NCBI GenBank assembly: GCA_963978905.1
Contig: OZ022258.1
Location: forward strand, 30,260,716-30,324,715
From: Trichostrongylus colubriformis
Taxonomy: Eukaryota; Nematoda; Chromadorea; Rhabditida; Trichostrongylidae
Direction: 5' to 3'
DNA length: 64,000 nt
This document shows, in pieces, positions 46,201 to 58,821 of the stretch. The notes below the pieces were generated by a model. The model made no database searches and had not been told where the DNA came from. It saw only the letters and a list, made by a program, of their open reading frames with translations. How positions within the stretch are numbered: the first letter of the stretch is position 1; the number at the start of each line of letters is the position of its first letter. A program made the translations under genes and the position numbers.

Positions 46201-46310
46201 AGCTCAGTTGGTAGAGGGGAGGACTCTAGAGTGACAGCTATTCCTCGGTCGCTGGTTTGAATCCGGCCCGACGGATTGTTTTTGCAAATTTGTGACAATT
46301 CACATTTCTG
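40259..46310 (+). tRNA. tRNA-Tyr array block 4, copies 132-175 (two 22-gene higher-order units)
   Basis: Starts, same symbols, unit A: 40271, 40422L*, 40552, 40703L, 40854L, 40984, 41135L, 41286L, 41416, 41546*, 41676, 41827L, 41957*, 42087, 42238L, 42368*, 42498, 42628, 42758, 42909L, 43039, 43167*. Unit B: 43297, 43448L*, 43578, 43729L, 43880L, 44010, 44161L, 44312L, 44442, 44572*, 44702, 44853L, 44983*, 45113, 45264L, 45394*, 45524, 45654, 45784, 45935L, 46065, 46193*. Every member of A has its partner in B at +3026 bp, including the private T11/T32 and A14 changes. A and B differ at single bases (for example C8 only at 40984). Confidence 0.94.
40259..46310 (+). repeat. 3026-bp higher-order tandem duplication
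   Basis: Two 3026-bp units (40259-43284 and 43285-46310) hold 22 tRNA-like genes each in the same class order, with shared rare variants. They are more alike to each other than neighbouring 130-bp units are, so the exchange unit was the whole 3-kb block. Confidence 0.9.
41286..41368 (+). tRNA. tRNA-Tyr-like (GTA) with T11 and T32
   Basis: The D arm has GTTC in place of GCTC and the anticodon loop begins T32. The rest is standard. The copy starting at 44312 is the same, as expected for the 3026-bp duplication. Confidence 0.8.
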
Positions 46311-49300
46311 TTGGTGAAGGGGCTGCCGATAGCTCAGTTGGTAGAGCGGAGGACTGTAGAGTGGCAGCTATCCTTAGGTCGCTGGTTCGAATCCGGCTCG
46401 ACGGATTGTTTTTGCAAATTTGTGACAATTCACATTTCTGTTATTGAAGTGGCTGCGGGTGTGACCAGATGTTCCGTCGATAGCTCTGTTGGTAGAGCGG
46501 AGGATTGTAGAGTGGCAGCTATCCTTAGGTCGCTGGTTCGAATCCGGCTCGACGGATTGTTTTTGCAAATTTGTGACAATTCACATTTCTGTTGGTGAAG
46601 TGGCTGTCGATAGCTCAGTTGGTAGAGCGGAGGACTGTAGAGTGGCAGCTATCCTTAGGTCGCTGGTTCGAATCCGGCTCGACGGATTTTTTGCAAATTT
46701 GTGACAATTCACATTTCTGTTGGTGAAGTGGCTGTCGATAGCTCAGTTGGTAGAGGGGAGGACTCTAGAGTGACAGCTATTCCTCGGTCGCTGGTTTGAA
46801 TCCGGCCCGACGGATTGTTTTTGCAAATTTGTGACAATTCACATTTCTGTTGGTGAAGGGGCTGCCGATAGCTCAGTTGGTAGAGCGGAGGACTGTAGAG
46901 TGGCAGCTATCCTTAGGTCGCTGGTTCGAATCCGGCTCGACGGATTGTTTTTGCAAATTTGTGGCAATTCACATTTCTGTTATTGAAGTGGCTGCGGGTG
47001 TGACCAGATGTTCCGTCGATAGCTCTGTTGGTAGAGCGGAGGATTGTAGAGTGGCAGCTATCCTTAGGTCGCTGGTTCGAATCCGGCTCGACGGATTGTT
47101 TTTGCAAATTTGTGACAATTCACATTTCTGTTGGTGAAGTGGCTGTCGATAGCTCAGTTGGTAGAGCGGAGGACTGTAGAGTGGCAGCTATCCTTAGGTC
47201 GCTGGTTTGAATCCGGCTCGACGGATTGTTTTTGCAAATTTGTGACAATTCACATTTCTGTTGGTGAAGGGGGCTGCCGATAGCTCAGTTGGTAGAGCGG
47301 AGGACTGTAGAGTGGCAGCTATCCTTAGGTCGCTGGTTTGAATCCGGCTCGACGGATTGTTTTTGCAAATTTGTGACAATTCACATTTCTGTTGGTGAAG
47401 GGGCTGCCGATAGCTCAGTTGGTAGAGCGGAGGACTGTAGAGTGGCAGCTATCCTTAGGTCGCTGGTTCGAATCCGGCTCGACGGATTGTTATTGCAAAT
47501 TTGTGACAATTCACATTTCTGTTGGTGAAGTGGCTGTCGATAGCTCAGTTGGTAGAGGGGAGGACTCTAGAGTGACAGCTATCCCTCGGTCGCTGGTTTG
47601 AATCCGGCTCGACGGATTGTTTTTGCAAATTTGTGACAATTCACATTTCTGTTGGTGAAGGGGCTGCCGATAGCTCAGTTGGTAGAGCGGAGGACTGTAG
47701 AGTGGCAGCTATCCTTAGGTCGCTGGTTTGAATCCGGCTCGACGGATTGTTTTTGCAAATTTGTGACAATTCACATTTCTGTTGGTGAAGGGGCTGCCGA
47801 TAGCTCAGTTGGTAGAGCGGAGGACTGTAGAGTGGCAGCTATCCTTAGGTCGCTGGTTCGAATCCGGCTCGACGGATTGTTTTTGCAAATTTGTGACAAT
47901 TCACATTTCTGTTGGTGAAGGGGCTGTCGATAGCTCAGTTGGTAGAGCGGAGGACTGTAGAGTGGCAGCTATCCTTAGGTCGCTGGTTCGAATCCGGCTC
48001 GACGGATTGTTTTTGCTAATTTGTGACAATTCACATTTCTGTTGGTGAAGTGGCTGTCGATAGCTCAGTTGGTAGAGGGGAGGACTCTAGAGTGACAGCT
48101 ATCCCTCGGTCGCTGGTTTGAATCCGGCTCGACGGATTGTTTTTGCAAATTTGTGACAATTCACATTTCTCTTGGTGAAGGGGCTGCCGATAGCTCAGTT
48201 GGTAGAGCGGAGGACTGTAGAGTGGCAGCTATCCTTAGGTCGCTGGTTTGAATCCGGCTCGACGGATTGTTTTTGCAAATTTGTGACAATTCACATTTCT
48301 GTTGGTGAAGGGGCTGTCGATAGCTCAGTTGGTAGAGCGGAGGACTGTAGAGTGGCAGCTATCCTTAGGTCGCTGGTTCGAATCCGGCTCGACGGATTGT
48401 TTTTGCAAATTTGTGACAATTCACATTTCTGTTGGTGAAGGGGCTGTCGATAGCTCAGTTGGTAGAGCGGAGGACTGTAGAGTGGCAGCTATCCTTAGGT
48501 CGCTGGTTCGAATCCGGCTCGACGGATTGTTTTTGCTAATTTGTGACAATTCACATTTCTGTTGGTGAAGTGGCTGTCGATAGCTCAGTTGGTAGAGGGG
48601 AGGACTCTAGAGTGACAGCTATCCCTCGGTCGCTGGTTTGAATCCGGCTCGACGGATTGTTTTTGCAAATTTGTGACAATTCACATTTCTGTTGGTGAAG
48701 GGGCTGCCGATAGCTCAGTTGGTAGAGCGGAGGACTGTAGAGTGGCAGCTATCCTTAGGTCGCTGGTTCGAATCCGGCTCGACGGATTGTTTTTGCAAAT
48801 TTGTGACAATTCACATTTCTGTTGGTGAAGGGGCTGTCGATAGCTCAGTTGGTAGAGCGGAGGACTGTAGAGTGGCAGCTATCCTTAGGTCGCTGGTTCG
48901 AATCCGGCTCGACGGATTGTTTTTGCTAATTTGTGACAATTCACACTTCTGTTGGTGAAGTGGCTGTCGATAGCTCAGTTGGTAGAGGGGAGGACTCTAG
49001 AGTGACAGCTATCCCTCGGTCGCTGGTTTGAATCCGGCTCGACGGATTGTTTTTGCAAATTTGTGACAATTCACATTTCTGTTGGTGAAGGGGCTGCCGA
49101 TAGCTCAGTTGGTAGAGCGGAGGACTGTAGAGTGGCAGCTATCCTTAGGTCGCTGGTTTGAATCCGGCTCGACGGATTGTTTTTGCAAATTTGTGACAAT
49201 TCACATTTCTGTTGGTGAAGGGGCTGTCGATAGCTCAGTTGGTAGAGCGGAGGACTGTAGAGTGGCAGCTATCCTCAGGTCGCTGGTTCGAATCCGGCTC

Positions 49301-52300
49301 GACGAATTGTTTTTGCAAATTTGTGACAATTCACATTTCTGTTATTGAAGTGGCTGCGGGTGTTACCAGATGTTCCGTCGATAGCTCAGTTGGTAGAGCG
49401 GAGGACTGTAGAGTGGCAGCTATCCTTAGGTCGCTGGTTCGAATCCGGCTCGACGGATTGTTTTTGCAAATTTGTGACAATTCACATTTCTGTTGGTGAA
49501 GGGGCTGTCGATAGCTCAGTTGGTAGAGCGGAGGACTGTAGAGTGGCAGCTATCCTTAGGTCGCTGGTTCGAATCCGGCTCGACGGATTGTTTTTGCTAA
49601 TTTGTGACAATTCACATTTCTGTTGGTGAAGTGGCTGTCGATAGCTCAGTTGGTAGAGGGGAGGACTCTAGAGTGACAGCTATCCCTCGGTCGCTGGTTT
49701 GAATCCGGCTCGACGGATTGTTTTTGCAAATTTGTGACAATTCACATTTCTGTTGGTGAAGGGGCTGCCGATAGCTCAGTTGGTAGAGCGGAGGACTGTA
49801 GAGTGGCAGCTATCCTTAGGTCGCTGGTTTGAATCCGGCTCGACGGATTGTTTTTGCAAATTTGTGACAATTCACTTTCTGTTGGTGAAGGGGCTGTCGA
49901 TAGCTCAGTTGGTAGAGCGGAGGACTGTAGAGTGGCAGCTATCCTTAGGTCGCTGGTTCGAATCCGGCTCGACGGATTGTTTTTGCAAATTTGTGACAAT
50001 TCACATTTCTGTTGGTGAAGGGGCTGTCGATAGCTCAGTTGGTAGAGCGGAGGACTGTAGAGTGGCAGCTATCCTTAGGTCGCTGGTTCGAATCCGGCTC
50101 GACGGATTGTTTTTGCTAATTTGTGACAATTCACATTTCTGTTGGTGAAGTGGCTGTCGATAGCTCAGTTGGTAGAGGGGAGGACTCTAGAGTGACAGCT
50201 ATCCCTCGGTCGCTGGTTTGAATCCGGCTCGACGGATTGTTTTTGCAAATTTGTGACAATTCACATTTCTGTTGGTGAAGGGGCTGCCGATAGCTCAGTT
50301 GGTAGAGCGGAGGACTGTAGAGTGGCAGCTATCCTTAGGTCGCTGGTTCGAATCCGGCTCGACGGATTGTTTTTGCAAATTTGTGACAATTCACATTTCT
50401 GTTGGTGAAGGGGCTGTCGATAGCTCAGTTGGTAGAGCGGAGGACTGTAGAGTGGCAGCTATCCTTAGGTCGCTGGTTCGAATCCGGCTCGACGGATTGT
50501 TTTTGCTAATTTGTGACAATTCACATTTCTGTTGGTGAAGTGGCTGTCGATAGCTCAGTTGGTAGAGGGGAGGACTCTAGAGTGACAGGTATCCCTCGGT
50601 CGCTGGTTTGAATCCGGCTCGACGGATTGTTTTTGCAAATTTGTGACAATTCACATTTCTGTTGGTGAAGGGGCTGCCGATAGCTCAGTTGGTAGAGCGG
50701 AGGACTGTAGAGTGGCAGCTATCCTTAGGTCGCTGGTTTGAATCCGGCTCGACGGATTGTTTTTGCAAATTTGTGACAATTCACATTTCTGTTGGTGAAG
50801 GGGCTGTCGATAGCTCAGTTGGTAGAGCGGAGGACTGTAGAGTGGCAGCTATCCTCAGGTCGCTGGTTCGAATCCGGCTCGACGAATTGTTTTTGCAAAT
50901 TTGGGACAATTCACATTTCTGTTATTTAAGTGGCTGCGGGTGTTACCAGATGTTCCGTCGATAGCTCAGTTGGTAGAGCGGAGGACTGTAGAGTGGCAGC
51001 TATCCTTAGGTCGCTGGTTCGAATCCGGCTCGACGGATTGTTTTTGCTAATTTGTGACAATTCACATTTCTGTTGGTGAAGTGGCTGTCGATAGCTCAGT
51101 TGGTAGAGGGGAGGACTCTAGAGTGACAGCTATCCCTCGGTCGCTGGTTTGAATCCGGCTCGACGGATTGTTTTTGCAAATTTGTGACAATTCACATTTC
51201 TGTTGGTGAAGGGGCTGCCGATAGCTCAGTTGGTAGAGCGGAGGACTGTAGAGTGGCAGCTATCCTTAGGTCGCTGGTTTGAATCCGGCTCGACGGATTG
51301 TTTTTGCAAATTTGTGACAATTCACATTTCTGTTGGTGAAGGGGCTGTCGATAGCTCAGTTGGTAGAGCGGAGGACTGTAGAGTGGCAGCTATCCTTAGG
51401 TCGCTGGTTCGAATCCGGCTCGACGGATTGTTTTTGCTAATTTGTGACAATTCACATTTCTGTTGGTGAAGTGGCTGTCGATAGCTCAGTTGGTAGAGGG
51501 GAGGACTCTAGAGTGACAGCTATCCCTCGGTCGCTGGTTTGAATCCGGCTCGACGGATTGTTTTTGCAAATTTGTGACAATTCACATTTCTGTTGGTGAA
51601 GGGGCTGCCGATAGCTCAGTTGGTAGAGCGGAGGACTGTAGAGTGGCAGCTATCCTTAGGTCGCTGGTTTGAATCCGGCTCGACGGATTGTTTTTGCAAA
51701 TTTGTGACAATTCACATTTCTGTTGGTGAAGGGGCTGTCGATAGCTCAGTTGGTAGAGCGGAGGACTGTAGAGTGGCAGCTATCCTTAGGTCGCTGGTTC
51801 GAATCCGGCTCGACGGATTGTTTTTGCAAATTTGTGACAATTCACATTTCTGTTGGTGAAGGGGCTGTCGATAGCTCAGTTGGTAGAGCGGAGGACTGTA
51901 GAGTGGCAGCTATCCTTAGGTCGCTGGTTCGAATCCGGCTCGACGGATTGTTTTTGCTAATTTGTGACAATTCACATTTCTGTTGGTGAAGTGGCTGTCG
52001 ATAGCTCAGTTGGTAGAGGGGAGGACTCTAGAGTGACAGCTATCCCTCGGTCGCTGGTTTGAATCCGGCTCGACGGATTGTTTTTGCAAATTTGTGACAA
52101 TTCACATTTCTGTTGGTGAAGGGGCTGCCGATAGCTCAGTTGGTAGAGCGGAGGACTGTAGAGTGGCAGCTATCCTTAGGTCGCTGGTTCGAATCCGGCT
52201 CGACGGATTGTTTTTGCAAATTTGTGACAATTCACATTTCTGTTGGTGAAGGGGCTGTCGATAGCTCAGTTGGTAGAGCGGAGGACTGTAGAGTGGCAGC

Positions 52301-53042
52301 TATCCTTAGGTCGCTGGTTCGAATCCGGCTCGACGGATTGTTTTTGCTAATTTGTGACAATTCACATTTCTGTTGGTGAAGTGGCTGTCGATAGCTCAGT
52401 TGGTAGAGGGGAGGACTCTAGAGTGACAGCTATCCCTCGGTCGCTGGTTTGAATCCGGCTCGACGGATTGTTTTTGCAAATTTGTGACAATTCACATTTC
52501 TGTTGGTGAAGGGGCTGCCGATAGCTCAGTTGGAGAGCGGAGGACTGTAGAGTGGCAGCTATCCTTAGGTCGCTGGTTTGAATCCGGCTCGACGGATTGT
52601 TTTTGCAAATTTGTGACAATTCACATTTCTGTTGGTGAAGGGGCTGTCGATAGCTCAGTTGGTAGAGCGGAGGACTGTAGAGTGGCAGCTATCCTCAGGT
52701 CGCTGGTTCGAATCCGGCTCGACGAATTGTTTTTGCAAATTTGTGACAATTCACATTTCTGTTATTGAAGTGGCTGCGGGTGTGACCAGATGTTCCGTCG
52801 ATAGCTCAGTTGGTAGAGCGGAGGACTGTAGAGTGGCAGCTATCCTTAGGTCGCTGGTTCGAATCCGGCTCGACGGATTGTTTTTGCAAATTTGTGACAA
52901 TTCACATTTCTGTTGGTGAAGTGGCTGTCGATAGCTCAGTTGGTAGAGGGGAGGACTCTAGAGTGACAGCTATCCCTCGGTCGCTGGTTTGAATCCGGCT
53001 CGACGGATTGTTTTTGCAAATTTGTGACAATTCACATTTCTG
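46311..53042 (+). tRNA. tRNA-Tyr array block 5, copies 176-226
   Basis: Starts, same symbols: 46323, 46474L, 46604, 46732*, 46862, 47013L, 47143, 47274, 47404, 47534*, 47664, 47794, 47924, 48054*, 48184, 48314, 48444, 48574*, 48704, 48834, 48964*, 49094, 49224, 49375L, 49505, 49635*, 49765, 49894, 50024, 50154*, 50284, 50414, 50544*, 50674, 50804, 50955L, 51085*, 51215, 51345, 51475*, 51605, 51735, 51865, 51995*, 52125, 52255, 52385*, 52515, 52644, 52795L, 52925*. Long-leader copies are rare. The run 47664-49224 repeats 36246-37805 (offset 11418-11419). Confidence 0.93.
52515..52596 (+). tRNA. tRNA-Tyr-like copy with a 1-nt D-loop deletion
   Basis: One base is lost from the D loop (TTGGAGAGC in place of TTGGTAGAGC), making the gene 82 nt. 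It also has the CTGCCGA acceptor and TTTGAAT, so it is probably non-functional. Confidence 0.75.
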
Positions 53043-55466
53043 TTGGTGAAGGGGCTGCCGATAGCTCAGTTGGTAGAGCGGAGGACTGTAGAGTGGCAGC
53101 TATCCTTAGGTCGCTGGTTTGAATCCGGCTCGACGGATTGTTTTTGCAAATTTGTGACAATTCACATTTCTGTTGGTGAAGGGGCTGCCGATAGCTCAGT
53201 TGGTAGAGCGGAGGACTGTAGAGTGGCAGCTATCCTTAGGTCGCTGGTTCGAATCCGGCTCGACGGATTGTTTTTGCAAATTTGTGACAATTCACATTTC
53301 TGTTATTGAAGTGGCTGCGGGTGTTACCAGATGTTCCGTCGATAGCTCATTTGGTAGAGGGGAGGACTCTAGAGTGGCAGCTATCCTTAGGTCGCTGGTT
53401 TGAATCCGGCTCGACGGATTGTTTTTGCAAATTTGTGACAATTCACATTTCTGTTGGTGAAGGGGCTGCCGATAGCTCAGTTGGTAGAGCGGAGGACTGT
53501 AGAGTGGCAGCTATCCTTAGGTCGCTGGTTTGAATCCGGCTCGACGGATTGTTTTTGCAAATTTGTGACAATTCACATTTCTGTTGGTGAAGGGGCTGCC
53601 GATAGCTCAGTTGGTAGAGCGGAGGACTGTAGAGTGGCAGCTATCCTTAGGTCGCTGGTTCGAATCCGGCTCGACGGATTGTTTTTGCAAATTTGTGACA
53701 ATTCACATTTCTGTTATTGAAGTGGCTGCGGGTGTTACCAGATGTTCCGTCGATAGCTCAGTTGGTAGAGCGGAGGACTGTAGAGTGGCAGCTATCCTTA
53801 GGTCGCTGGTTCGAATCCGGCTCGACGGATTGCTTTTGCAAATATGTGACAGTTCACATTTCTGTTGGTGAAGTGGCTGTCGATAGCTCAGTTGGTAGAG
53901 GGGAGGACTCTAGAGTGGCAGCTATCCTTAGGTCGCTGGTTTGAATCCGGCTCGACGGATTGTTTTTGCAAATTTGTGACAATTCACATTTCTGTTGGTG
54001 AAGGGGCTGCCGATAGCTCAGTTGGTAGAGCGGAGGACTGTAGAGTGGCAGCTATCCTTAGGTCGCTGGTTCGAATCCGGCTCGACGGATTGTTTTTGCT
54101 AATTTGTGACAATTCACATTTCTGTTGGTGAAGTGGCTGTCGATAGCTCAGTTGGTAGAGGGGAGGACTCTAGAGTGACAGCTATCCCTCGGTCGCTGGT
54201 TTGAATCCGGCTCGACGGATTGTTTTTGCAAATTTGTGACAATTCACATTTCTGTTGGTGAAGGGGCTGCCGATAGCTCAGTTGGTAGAGCGGAGGACTG
54301 TAGAGTGGCAGCTATCCTTAGGTCGCTGGTTTGAATCCGGCTCGACGGATTGTTTTTGCAAATTTGTGACAATTCACATTTCTGTTGGTGAAGGGGCTGC
54401 CGATAGCTCAGTTGGTAGAGCGGAGGACTGTAGAGTGGCAGCTATCCTTAGGTCGCTGGTTCGAATCCGGCTCGACGGATTGTTTTTGCAAATTTGTGAC
54501 AATTCACATTTCTGTTATTGAAGTGGCTGCGGGTGTTACCAGATGTTCCGTCGATAGCTCATTTGGTAGAGGGGAGGACTCTAGAGTGGCAGCTATCCTT
54601 AGGTCGCTGGTTTGAATCCGGCTCGACGGATTGTTTTTGCAAATTTGTGACAATTCACATTTCTGTTGGTGAAGGGGCTGCCGATAGCTCAGTTGGTAGA
54701 GCGGAGGACTGTAGAGTGGCAGCTATCCTTAGGTCGCTGGTTTGAATCCGGCTCGACGGATTGTTTTTGCAAATTTGTGACAATTCACATTTCTGTTGGT
54801 GAAGGGGCTGCCGATAGCTCAGTTGGTAGAGCGGAGGACTGTAGAGTGGCAGCTATCCTTAGGTCGCTGGTTCGAATCCGGCTCGACGGATTGTTTTTGC
54901 AAATTTGTGACAATTCACATTTCTGTTATTGAAGTGGCTGCGGGTGTTACCAGATGTTCCGTCGATAGCTCAGTTGGTAGAGCGGAGGACTGTAGAGTGG
55001 CAGCTATCCTTAGGTCGCTGGTTCGAATCCGGCTCGACGGATTGCTTTTGCAAATATGTGACAGTTCACATTTCTGTTGGTGAAGTGGCTGTCGATAGCT
55101 CAGTTGGTAGAGGGGAGGACTCTAGAGTGGCAGCTATCCTTAGGTCGCTGGTTTGAATCCGGCTCGACGGATTGTTTTTGCAAATTTGTGACAATTCACA
55201 TTTCTGTTGGTGAAGGGGCTGCCGATAGCTCAGTTGGTAGAGCGGAGGACTGTAGAGTGGCAGCTATCCTTAGGTCGCTGGTTCGAATCCGGCTCGACGG
55301 ATTGTTTTTGCTAATTTGTGACAATTCACATTTCTGTTGGTGAAGTGGCTGTCGATAGCTCAGTTGGTAGAGGGGAGGACTCTAGAGTGACAGCTATCCC
55401 TCGGTCGCTGGTTTGAATCCGGCTCGACGGATTGTTTTTGCAAATTTGTGACAATTCACATTTCTG
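53043..55466 (+). repeat. 1212-bp higher-order tandem duplication
   Basis: Two 9-gene units, 53043-54254 and 54255-55466, share the rare CTA recombinants at 53336/54548 and 53877/55089 and the variant spacer GACAGTTCACATT. Confidence 0.9.
53336..53418 (+). tRNA. tRNA-like CTA copy with restored anticodon stem
   Basis: Here the CTA anticodon is joined to the GTA-class 3' stem (TCCTT, A44) and intron AGTGGCAGCT, with a full CCGTCGA acceptor. It keeps G25 and TTTGAAT, and the D loop has CATTTGG. The copy at 54548 is its tandem duplicate. Structurally these are among the best-folded CTA copies. Confidence 0.8.
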
Positions 55467-58400
55467 TTGGTGAAGGGGCTGCCGATAGCTCAGTTGGTAG
55501 AGCGGAGGACTGTAGAGTGGCAGCTATCCTTAGGTCGCTGGTTTGAATCCGGCTCGACGGATTGTTTTTGCAAATTTGTGACAATTCACATTTCTGTTGG
55601 TGAAGGGGCTGTCGATAGCTCAGTTGGTAGAGCGGAGGACTGTAGAGTGGCAGCTATCCTCAGGTCGCTGGTTCGAATCCGGCTCGACGAATTGTTTTTG
55701 CAAATTTGTGACAATTCACATTTCTGTTATTGAAGTGGCTGCGGGTGTTACCAGATGTTCCGTCGATAGCTCAGTTGGTAGAGCGGAGGACTGTAGAGTG
55801 GCAGCTATCCTTAGGTCGCTGGTTCGAATCCGGCTCGACGGATTGTTTTTGCTAATTTGTGACAATTCACATTTCTGTTGGTGAAGTGGCTGTCGATAGC
55901 TCAGTTGGTAGAGGGGAGGACTCTAGAGTGACAGCTATCCTTAGGTCGCTGGTTTGAATCCGGCTCGACGGATTGTTTTTGCAAATTTGTGACAATTCAC
56001 ATTTCTGTTGGTGAAGGGGCTGTCGATAGCTCAGTTGGTAGAGCGGAGGACTGTAGAGTGGCAGCTATCCTTAGGTCGCTGGTTCGAATCCGGCTCGACG
56101 GATTGTTTTTGCTAATTTGTGACAATTCACATTTCTGTTGGTGAAGTGGCTGTCGATAGCTCAGTTGGTAGAGGGGAGGACTCTAGAGTGACAGCTATCC
56201 CTCGGTCGCTGGTTTGAATCCGGCTCGACGGATTGTTTTTGCAAATTTGTGACAATTCACATTTCTGTTGGTGAAGGGGCTGCCGATAGCTCAGTTGGTA
56301 GAGCGGAGGACTGTAGGGTGGCAGCTATCCTTAGGTCGCTGGTTTGAATCCGGCTCGACGGATTGTTTTTGCAAATTTGTGACAATTCACATTTCTGTTG
56401 GTGAAGGGGCTGTCGATAGCTCAGTTGGTAGAGCGGAGGACTGTAGAGTGGCAGCTATCCTCAGGTCGCTGGTTCGAATCCGGCTCGACGAATTGTTTTT
56501 GCAAATTTGTGACAATTCACATTTCTGTTATTGAAGTGGCTGCGGGTGTGACCAGATGTTCCGTCGATAGCTCAGTTGGTAGAGCGGAGGACTGTAGAGT
56601 GGCAGCTATCCTTAGGTCGCTGGTTCGAATCCGGCTCGACGGATTGTTTTTGCAAATTTGTGACAATTCACATTTCTGTTGGTGAAGGGGCTGTCGATAG
56701 CTCAGTTGGTAGAGCGGAGGACTGTAGAGTGGCAGCTATCCTTAGGTCGCTGGTTCGAATCCGGCTCGACGGATTGTTTTTGCAAATTTGTGACAATTCA
56801 CATTTCTGTTGGTGAAGGGGCTGCCGATAGCTCAGTTGGTAGAGCGGAGGACTGTAGAGTGGCAGCTATCCTTAGGTCGCTGGTTCGAATCCGGCTCGAC
56901 GGATTGTTTTTGCTAATTTGTGACAATTCACATTTCTGTTGGTGAAGTGGCTGTCGATAGCTCAGTTGGTAGAGGGGAGGACTCTAGAGTGACAGCTATC
57001 CCTCGGTCGCTGGTTTGAATCCGGCTCGACGGATTGTTTTTGCAAATTTGTGACAATTCACATTTCTGTTGGTGAAGGGGCTGCCGATAGCTCAGTTGGT
57101 AGAGCGGAGGACTGTAGAGTGGCAGCTATCCTTAGGTCGCTGGTTTGAATCCGGCTCGACGGATTGTTTTTGCAAATTTGTGACAATTCACATTTCTGTT
57201 GGTGAAGGGGCTGTCGATAGCTCAGTTGGTAGAGCGGAGGACTGTAGAGTGGCAGCTATCCTCAGGTCGCTGGTTCGAATCCGGCTCGACGAATTGTTTT
57301 TGCAAATTTGTGACAATTCACATTTCTGTTATTGAAGTGGCTGCGGGTGTTACCAGATGTTCCGTCGATAGCTCAGTTGGTAGAGCGGAGGACTGTAGAG
57401 TGGCAGCTATCCTTAGGTCGCTGGTTCGAATCCGGCTCGACGGATTGTTTTTGCTAATTTGTGACAATTCACATTTCTGTTGGTGAAGTGGCTGTCGATA
57501 GCTCAGTTGGTAGAGGGGAGGACTCTAGAGTGACAGCTATCCCTCGGTCGCTGGTTTGAATCCGGCTCGACGGATTGTTTTTGCAAATTTGTGACAATTC
57601 ACATTTCTGTTGGTGAAGGGGCTGCCGATAGCTCAGTTGGTAGAGCGGAGGACTGTAGAGTGGCAGCTATCCTTAGGTCGCTGGTTTGAATCCGGCTCGA
57701 CGGATTGTTTTTGCAAATTTGTGACAATTCACATTTCTGTTGGTGAAGGGGCTGTCGATAGCTCAGTTGGTAGAGCGGAGGACTGTAGAGTGGCAGCTAT
57801 CCTCAGGTCGCTGGTTCGAATCCGGCTCGACGAATTGTTTTTGCAAATTTGTGACAATTCACATTTCTGTTATTGAAGTGGCTGCGGGTGTGACCAGATG
57901 TTCCGTCGATAGCTCAGTTGGTAGAGCGGAGGACTGTAGAGTGGCAGCTATCCTTAGGTCGCTGGTTCGAATCCGGCTCGACGGATTGTTTTTGCAAATT
58001 TGTGACAATTCACATTTCTGTTGGTGAAGGGGCTGTCGATAGCTCAGTTGGTAGAGCGGAGGACTGTAGAGTGGCAGCTATCCTTAGGTCGCTGGTTCGA
58101 ATCCGGCTCGACGGATTGTTTTTGCTAATTTGTGACAATTCACATTTCTGTTGGTGAAGTGGCTGTCGATAGCTCAGTTGGTAGAGGGGAGGACTCTAGA
58201 GTGACAGCTATCCCTCGGTCGCTGGTTTGAATCCGGCTCGACGGATTGTTTTTGCAAATTTGTGACAATTCACATTTCTGTTGGTGAAGGGGCTGCCGAT
58301 AGCTCAGTTGGTAGAGCGGAGGACTGTAGAGTGGCAGCTATCCTTAGGTCGCTGGTTTGAATCCGGCTCGACGGATTGTTTTTGCAAATTTGTGACAATT

Positions 58401-58821
58401 CACATTTCTGTTGGTGAAGGGGCTGTCGATAGCTCAGTTGGTAGAGCGGAGGACTGTAGAGTGGCAGCTATCCTCAGGTCGCTGGTTCGAATCCGGCTCG
58501 ACGAATTGTTTTTGCAAATTTGTGACAATTCACATTTCTGTTATTGAAGTGGCTGCGGGTGTGACCAGATGTTCCGTCGATAGCTCAGTTGGTAGAGCGG
58601 AGGACTGTAGAGTGGCAGCTATCCTTAGGTCGCTGGTTCGAATCCGGCTCGACGGATTGTTTTTGCTAATTTGTGACAATTCACATTTCTGTTGGTGAAG
58701 TGGCTGTCGATAGCTCAGTTGGTAGAGGGGAGGACTCTAGAGTGACAGCTATCCCTCGGTCGCTGGTTTGAATCCGGCTCGACGGATTGTTTTTGCAAAT
58801 TTGTGACAATTCACATTTCTG

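Larger units (their letters stand above)
53043..58821 (+). tRNA. tRNA-Tyr array block 6, copies 227-269
   Basis: Starts, same symbols: 53055, 53185, 53336L*, 53466, 53596, 53747L, 53877*, 54007, 54137*, 54267, 54397, 54548L*, 54678, 54808, 54959L, 55089*, 55219, 55349*, 55479, 55609, 55760L, 55890*, 56020, 56150*, 56280, 56410, 56561L, 56691, 56821, 56951*, 57081, 57211, 57362L, 57492*, 57622, 57752, 57903L, 58033, 58163*, 58293, 58423, 58574L, 58704*. The first 18 copies are two 9-gene, 1212-bp units (53043-54254 and 54255-55466). Confidence 0.93.

Noticed and set aside
49753..50148. 131-codon open frame in the tRNA array
   Set aside because: It reads through consecutive tRNA-Tyr units because a one-base spacer deletion near 49876 keeps the frame open; the peptide is a repeat of the tRNA shadow.
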